Source: Batillaria attramentaria
Taxonomy: Eukaryota; Mollusca; Gastropoda; Batillariidae
Assembly: GCA_018292915.2 (NCBI GenBank)
Contig: JACVVK020000141.1
Location: 186,001 to 250,000, forward strand
Direction of reading: 5' to 3'
DNA length: 64,000 nt
Below are positions 57,838-64,000 of this stretch, in pieces. Each line of letters opens with the position of its first letter. Within the stretch, counting starts at the first letter, position 1. A program made the position numbers and the translations under genes. The notes beneath the pieces were generated by a model that did not search any database, had not been told where the DNA came from, and was given only the letters and a program-made list of their open reading frames with translations.

Positions 57838-58376
57838 GAAAGGCAGAAGCCTTTTTGGTTCATTTGTGAAATGGGTCAAGGTCATACCCAAAAAAAAGTT
57901 TGATTGTAAAGGTCTCATTACTATCACCACGCAAGGTTCAGTGTGCGCAAAGAGGCTCGGAAAATGTTACATGACGGGAGTTTATTTCTTCAATTCTGTG
58001 TTCATTGCTGAAGACTGTTGCGTGGTACGAAATGTTTTAAACAACAACAACAAAAAAACAAAACAAAACAAAAAAAAAACACCACCGAAAATGGCAGCGG
58101 GTGTATCTGTATCATCTTTTATTGGGCATGCATTTAAAAACAACTAGAATCTTAACATGAAAATATTCGTCATCAATTAATGTTGCAATCATTTGCACTG
58201 CAAGAACAATTGGTTATAAAAATGAACATTATATTCTGATATTAGTGATAGGGGAGGGTGCCTCCTGTCATTTGATCAAAGACTTCAAGCACTGCAGATC
58301 TGACAAGCACTTGAAACCTTTTACCTTTAATTTTATCGGTAAATGAGAGGTGTTCCTGTAAGAAAATTACAGTGTC

Positions 58377-58418
<42 letters not shown>

Positions 58419-58584
58419 ACGTTCTCAGATCTGGGCTGATCGCCGGGACATAAAATCCGTAAATGAACTGTTAAAATTAAAAGCTTGCATTTATTCCTCA
58501 CTTTATGTAAACTGAACACCAGCAACTAGGGCTTGCTGTTACATAATCTTATTTTTTTAACTTCAGCACCCTGACATATCAACC

Positions 58585-58616
<32 letters not shown>

Positions 58617-58735
58617 AAAACAAAAAAAACACCAGACATTACAAAGAAAAACGACAGTGTTAAAGTTTAGTGCAGACACACACAATCACACAGACAGACA
58701 ATTATTACATACACTCAGTTTGTTACACAAGTGTA
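57838..58735 (-). mobile_element. GGCTCCCTTGTG repeat, copy 8 (interrupted)
   Basis: The right end (AGAAAGGCAGAAGCC, GTCAAGGTCAT) is at 57838-57950. The left end (AGACAGACAATTATTACATA then TTACACAAGTGTA) is at 58640-58735, both inverted. The intervening 0.7 kb is mostly unrelated, with a GT tract at 58383-58415 and a C run at 58587-58606. Confidence 0.55.
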
Positions 58736-58855
58736 CCCCCCCCCCCCCCCCCCCACACACACACACAAAAGAAAGAAAAAAAAATGTAAGAAAAAGGTTA
58801 CAAAAAGAAAAAAGGCACAACACACACACAGAAAAGAAACACACACACAGAAAAG

Positions 58856-58906
<51 letters not shown>

Positions 58907-59372
58907 AATAATAATATTAACAAATATAATGATGACATTTCCCAACATTTCATGAATTGAGTCATAACAATGGATTCCTGATGTGTAAGGTGTGACAATG
59001 GAAGCAAAAAGTGAACACATGAACGCTGACTGCTGCGGACCGTTACATACGATGGGTTGAGTTCATCTTTCACTTGTAATAAGTAAGCCTATTCTCTGCA
59101 CCTCGGTACACTGTTAACATAAAACCTAATACAACTGCAAGACACGGATAAAACCAGAACACCTGCATGTCAAAATGTTCACGAATTTATACTTTTTTTA
59201 TTATTATTTTTTTATACTTTTTTCCCTTTCGGGAAATTCCGGCTGCTTCCCCCGGGGGAAGTGCGTCGCCGCGGTGCAGCGCCACCCAATACCTATCCTA
59301 TATTTTTTACAATACAGTTCATGTTCTGGTGTTTGAATGAGATGTAGAAAAGAAGGGGGTATGTGGTTTCAC
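58736..59372. other. SSR-rich spacer downstream of SRRT
   Basis: C run (58737-58754), GAAAAGAAACACAC repeats and a long CA tract (58857-58903), then unremarkable sequence containing the SRRT 3' UTR on the minus strand (below 59373). Confidence 0.6.
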
Positions 59373-60827
59373 TCAAAAGATGTCCATCTCATCCGGAGCG
59401 TCCAGATCCCTATACTCGATGATTGGTCGAGGATCGCTCCTCCGCCTGCACAAGGGAATAATAGACACTCGTAATAAAAAAACGACACAAGAAGATTAAT
59501 CACGGGGTACAAAACATAAACATGCATCGAACAAAAAAACAAACAAACAAATAAATAAATAAAATTAGGATAACAAACTATCCATACAGCGCCTAACCTG
59601 ACATCAGCTATTCCAAGCAGTAAATGCTTAACCTTCCGGATACGTCGTGGTTAAAAAGTTGCACACACATTGCTTTAGATGAACGTATCTCGGTCAATAT
59701 TTAATTTTTATGTCACACCTTTGAAATTTCATGACTTTGTCAAGAAATGGTTTGACTATGTTCATGCCAAAAATTCTGTTGTTTAACTTGTAATTAGCAG
59801 GGTAATTAAACAATAAATAAGAATAAGTTGTGGATTGCCTATATAAAAACCATGGGTAATTTGTTTCCCACGATGTAGGACTAGGAATAAGTTGAAATTT
59901 ACCTTTCTAAAAACCATGGGTAATTTGTTTCCCACGATGTAGGACTAGGAATAAGTCGAAAATTACTTATTTAAAAGCCATGGGTAAGTTGTTTCACACG
60001 ATGTAGGACTAAGAAGTTTTTTTGCGACGTAGCCGGAAGGTTAACACATTATGAGCACATGTATCGGACAAAAATGAATAAATAAATAAATTATGATAGC
60101 AAACTATCCAAACAGCGCCTAGCCTGACATCAGCTATTCCAAGCAGTAAATGCTCAACACATTATGAACAAATGACAACCCACACAAATGACAGATAACT
60201 TCAAGCGTACACACACACCCCACCTACACAATCAACCATCTCTTTCCCACCCTCCTCACACTCTAAAACCAAGGGTATGAAAAGTACTGACTATGAGCGG
60301 ACGGTACAGGCACAGCCTTTGAAATAGAAAAGAAGTGTAACCTGGGGTGCTCATAAAAAGTCTTTGAACAGGGTTTGTAATGGTTCGACAACATGAAGAA
60401 TAGGAAATGTTTTTCATTGAGTGGGGAGGCGGCCATTTTTTTGTCTAGTAAGTGAAGCTAACTTGCAGACCTTTTGAGAACTAAACCGATTGTTGATATT
60501 ACCGTCCAGATAATAATAAAACCTCAAAGCGCCGCAAACTGAACCCAACACGCACGCTCACGTGAAGCACTCGCATTCTCTCACACACTGGACATGACAC
60601 ATTACAATCACGTGGTGCGATGGGTTAGCTCAGCTATTTAAATTTCGGAAATTAGAATGGCATAATTTATTTTTTCAAATTTGGTGGGCTGAACATTTCT
60701 AAAGCCAGGGCTGCCACTTTCTGAGAGACAAAAAGCCTGAAAATTGACCCTCAAAATCTGAATGGAAGGAAAGCCACTCCTGGAGCCAGTGGAAGGAAGG
60801 AAAGACTTTGCCCGAAAAAAGTGAAAA

Positions 60828-60865
<38 letters not shown>

Positions 60866-61713
60866 CGGTCATGTGCTGTGCTGATTGACACAGACTCGCG
60901 ATATTTTTTGGCCGGAAAAAGCAGGAAAACACCTTTAAAATCCAGGTAAGGTCTTTGCCCGAAGGAAGTGAAAAGTGAGGGGGGGGGGGGGGGGGGTATG
61001 TTTCCCCATGTAGAACAGGGAAAATAACAAACGCTGTTTGAAGGATCTTTGGTAGGACTTTTCCCAACAGCAAGAGGGAGCTGACTGCAAAATTACAGGG
61101 GTCGGACATTTGATCAAAGCATAAACATTATTTCTAAGTGAAATCTGCTATGCAAATGACAGCTTTTTGACAAGCAAATCGACACAAAATTTCAAAAACA
61201 TACCCATAGGGTCTTGACCCAGCGTTGCGTCGTCCATAGTCCCTCATGTCCCTGCCACCAAAGCTTGGCCCACCATAGGGGGGCATGTTTCCTGAAAAAA
61301 AATAAAAAGAATAAATTAATAAATTATTTCGAAAAGGGAACGGTAATGACTGCGAAGTGGTTACATGTTAAACAAATAAAAGCGACATAAAAGGGACAGA
61401 AACCACATAACTTTCACAAAAGGACAGCACGGGTCAACGTTTCGGCTTTCGCCTTCCTCAGGACACAAACAAATGGGACATAACTTCAATAAACAAAAGG
61501 TAACTCTGCAGATGTACTGACATACATGGTGCGGGGAAAAAACAACAACAAAAAAACAACAAATACAAATAAAATTTAATAAAAAATAAAAAAATGAAAT
61601 GAAATGAAACGGTAGGCGAGAAAAGGACCAGAAAATGATAGTAAAAATATCACAACACCCATCCTTTGGTGACAGAAGACCATGGACTGTGTATGAAGGA
61701 AAGGAAAAAAAAA

Positions 61714-61747
<34 letters not shown>

Positions 61748-63695
61748 AAGAACAGAAAAGAATAGTAACTATTTACAATTCTTTTCTGTTCTTTTCTCCC
61801 CCGTTTCTTTGTTGTTGTTGTTTTTTTGTTTTTTTATATTCCCGCGCCGTGTATGTCAGTACGTCTGCAGAGTTACCTTTTGTTTGTTGAAGTTATGTCG
61901 CATTTGTTTGTGTCCTGAGGAAGGCAAAAACCGAAACGTTGACCCATGCCGTCCTTTGTGAAAGTTAAGTGGTTTCTGTCCCTTTTATGTGTTTAATAAA
62001 TTATTTACTAAGAACAAAACTGCGCATTCACATTAGTGTAACAGACCCAGCCTGCATTGTCACAAAAATTAACAAATGACACGAACTATGTACAGCTTGG
62101 AGGGTGGGGTGGCTGTTCGGGAGTTTAACGTCCTTTTCCACCACATACCGTGATATCAAAAGACGGGGCAACGATGAAAAGCCAGCACAAATATTTGGCC
62201 CCAGCCGGGATTCAAACTCACGACCCGAGCATTGGGAGTCCAACGCTCTACCATTCGGCCACCCCGGCTCCCCCCGTAAAGCTTGGAGGAGCAAAGTTCC
62301 TTTACAAAAACTGAAAAGCAAAAACTTTTTTTTTTTTTTTTTTAATATTGCTGGCAGGAGGAAGGCCAGTAGGACCAGAGAAAAGCTCAGAACGCCCAAA
62401 TCCAGGAACCACGTAAAATCAGTATCCTCACAACTTTACCTGGGATCAACTTCATAATTAATGGTATGCAATCTCAGCAAAAAGCCGAAAACATTGCGTT
62501 TTTTTTTTTTTTTTTAAACTGCGACTCCTTCGACTGTGCTTAATCCAGGCAACTCTGTCATAGTTGCAGAGTTTCAGCGATTCGGGGACCACCCTTATAA
62601 AACCAGAGCACGAGTTTGCCGTGACATTATTTGGTTTTTGGTCAGTGAGCGAGACACATCGCTACAATGTCTTGCGGATGTTGAGTGCTGCACGATCTTT
62701 CTCGCTCAGCCTCAAAACGCAAACTGAGCTGTGAAATCAGGCTGCCCTTGGCTTTTACTGGGGTTTTAGGGACGCTGAAAACTCTGCAACTGTGACAGAG
62801 TTGACTGTGCTCACACGGTCGGCTCTGTAAAATTTTTTCACACTTCGGAAAGCTTTTTGTTGGGAGCTTAGATCTTTAAACATGAGAGGAGACAATGCTG
62901 TTCAGTGCGGCACACCTGCTACGCTTTTATCGCTCAACTGTGCTTCTCTCTCAGGAAACCTTTTTTTTAATGGTTGCTGGTCCCAGTCAGCTGATGCCAG
63001 GGGCTTTTGGGTGTGCCGGGTTGAAATCTACCAGCAAAACATGCACTTGCAGCCATGTGGTTATTTGCGGCCAGGCGGTCGGCAGTTTTGGAGAAAATCA
63101 AACTACCACTGCCAACGATCGCCATCAGCTCAGGGCTTCACATCCGTGGCAACTAAAATTGAGACAAGTGCCCTGGCTGTCTGACAACATAGGACATTTG
63201 TCCTGGATCATGACGACTAACTAAGTAATATAAGAAAGTAATCAGACATTTCAAAACTGAGTTGGTCTATGACCGATGTTCAACGCGGACATGAAGACCT
63301 GCCTGCTGAGCCTACTGTAATGAATAGGTGAACTTAAAAATCAATTTCTTGTCAGCCATCGTTCCTCACCTCCATCAGACATTTCCAAACTGAGTTGGTC
63401 TATGACTGATGTTCGATGCGGACATGAAGACCTGCCTACTGAGCCTACTGTTACAAATAGGTGCACTTAAAAATCAATTTCTTGTCAGCCATCGTCCCTC
63501 ACCTCCATACATCATGTGTGGACTTCGCCCACCGTAACCCATCATGGAACCTGGGGGCTGGGAAGGGGGGCCACCCATGGGTCCTGCCCCTGCTCCGAAT
63601 TGCCCCCCTTGACTTGGCCCAGAAGGCCTGTTGCCGGGGTGTTCTGGTAAGCATGGCCGCTTGGGGTCCATGAGGTAATTATTGAAAAAGGCAAC
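59373..63695 (-). CDS. SRRT: SRRT/ARS2, last three coding exons
   Basis: Exons 63695-63503, 61291-61204 and 59445-59373 join in phase. The first begins VAFFNNYLMDPKRP, matching the conserved region of ARS2 shortly before its Pro/Gly-rich tail. The second is Gly/Arg-rich with aromatic residues (GNMPPYGGPSFGG, RRNAGSRPYG). The last encodes DPRPIIEYRDLDAPDEMDIF and a stop, closely matching the vertebrate C-terminus. ARS2 is a nuclear partner of the cap-binding complex in RNA processing, turnover and small-RNA biogenesis. The C-terminal peptide is the most conserved part here. All sites are GT/AG; donors are GTGAGG and GTATGT. The gene continues past the right edge. Introns contain a piggyBac-type MITE, an inverted-repeat retroelement-like insertion and a SINE. 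The first donor is duplicated in the intron. Confidence 0.92.
59632..60040. mobile_element. piggyBac-type MITE (TTAA target)
   Basis: Inverted ends CCTTCCGGATACGTCG / CGACGTAGCCGGAAGG are flanked by TTAA at 59628-59631 and 60041-60044. Inside are three 64-bp tandem units (59820-60011). A duplicate of the flank at 60093-60170 lacks the insertion. Confidence 0.8.
59820..60011. repeat. Three 64-bp tandem units
   Basis: Each unit starts GAATAAGT and ends CACGATGTAGGACTA, with CCATGGGTAA in the middle. The third is the most diverged. Confidence 0.9.
60045..61203. other. Last SRRT intron, right part
   Basis: Holds a flank duplication (60093-60170), a G run of about 40 (60823-60862), a second near 60979-60997, and two related segments with GCCCGAA and AAGTGAAAA around them. 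No exon. Confidence 0.5.
61330..61993. mobile_element. Insertion with ~150-bp inverted arms and 13-bp target duplication
   Basis: Arms 61391-61542 and 61844-61990 are inverted copies (about nine bases in ten by eye), each with a CCTGAGGAAGGC..CGAAACGTT motif. TAATAAATTATTT flanks at 61317-61329 and 61994-62006. The middle has a G run (61713-61746). Inverted LTR-like arms with a duplication of this size recall non-autonomous Penelope-like elements; that is inference. Confidence 0.5.
62104..62279 (-). mobile_element. tRNA-derived SINE with 10-bp target duplication
   Basis: Minus-strand copy ending in the GGGGAGCCGGGGTGGCCGAA head at its right edge. AGCTTGGAGG flanks at 62094-62103 and 62280-62289. 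Confidence 0.9.
62551..62802. mobile_element. MITE with 29-bp inverted arms
   Basis: Arms start AACTCTGTCATAGTTGCAGA and contain one mismatch and one extra base. GACTGTGCT occurs just outside both ends (62532-62540 and 62803-62811). Interior non-coding. Confidence 0.6.
63241..63506. repeat. 133-bp tandem duplication across an SRRT splice donor
   Basis: 63241-63373 and 63374-63506 are the same 133-bp unit with about ten differences. The right unit includes the last four bases of the SRRT exon and its GTGAGG donor. The left unit repeats GGAG|GTGAGG in the intron. Confidence 0.9.
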
Positions 63696-64000
63696 CTGGA
63701 AAAAACATCACTGTACATTAAAGATTATAACAAACAAGTTACATGGACTTTCCCAAGCCACATAAAGTCAACCTGTGTCACAGCATGAGATTACTGCGAC
63801 TACTGATCTCGCCACAGCAAAAAATGACATCTCGACCTGTGTGGTCTGTTTGGGTTAATGTCCCATCTTCCAATATTATATTTAGGCTCACAGATCATTC
63901 TGAGCTGTATAGGCCGGTTCCAAAGTTGCATCACTTAGACATCTGCACGGTCACAGCCCCTCGGAGGCTGGCAGTGAGCCAAAACAAGGCTGATGAAGGC

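Noticed and set aside
61391..61990. A confident hammerhead ribozyme call
   Set aside because: One extra base separates the core from stem II, and stem I pairing is not found around the motif.

Overview
This is a stretch of animal nuclear genome, most likely from a mollusc or another marine lophotrochozoan. Genes are split by introns with ordinary GT/AG sites. Between them lie dense CA/GT microsatellites, long G and C runs, tRNA-derived SINEs, I/Jockey-, RTE- and CR1/L2-like LINEs, hAT-, Harbinger-, pogo- and piggyBac-type DNA elements, and a large private repeat family. Nothing looks bacterial or organellar. The species assignment is inference from gene style and repeat content.

Four host genes can be supported. 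(1) A HECT-domain E3 ubiquitin ligase of the G2E3-like family is split between strands: six N-terminal exons on + (2159-7829) and eleven later exons, including most of the HECT N-lobe, on - (26042 down to 13617). Reading phase is continuous through all 17 exons if the block between about 8.98 and 26.29 kb is flipped. That block is bounded by near-identical inverted repeats. (2) A head-to-head pair shares a 0.55-kb spacer: a decayed minus-strand gene (first exon 38628-38569, body to 36219) and an intronless plus-strand type I membrane protein with a C-type lectin domain, three EGF modules, a transmembrane helix and a TGTQ-repeat tail (39180-41291). (3) The last three exons of SRRT/ARS2 lie on the minus strand (63695 to 59373); the gene continues beyond the right edge. 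(4) C2H2 zinc-finger coding sequence lies on the minus strand near 52.7-53.1 kb.

Most of the rest is mobile DNA. A hAT transposase-derived gene (ZNF862-like) at 9.6-12.1 kb sits inside the split gene. A rearranged LINE at 21.5-25.8 kb has two halves in opposite orientation inside one apparent 15-bp target-site duplication. A fold-back element with 16-bp terminal arrays lies at 18.8-20.2 kb. A pogo/Tigger-type element (29.7-32.2 kb) hosts another repeat. A C/A-rich, G-depleted satellite occupies 32.9-34.8 kb. A 4.7-kb element with about 700-bp inverted arms (45.7-50.4 kb) contains an RTE LINE with a 14-bp target-site duplication. A tandem array fills 54.9-57.2 kb.

The thread connecting much of the window is a repeat family here called GGCTCCCTTGTG after its inverted ends. 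Its roughly 150-bp internal units carry TGACCTTGA / TCAAGGTCA motifs, which match the extended half-site bound by ERR and FTZ-F1/SF-1 nuclear receptors. Copies of this family bound the apparent inversion, flank a second small inverted loop, abut two exons of the split gene, may supply one splice acceptor, and host a SINE whose empty site is preserved in a sister copy.
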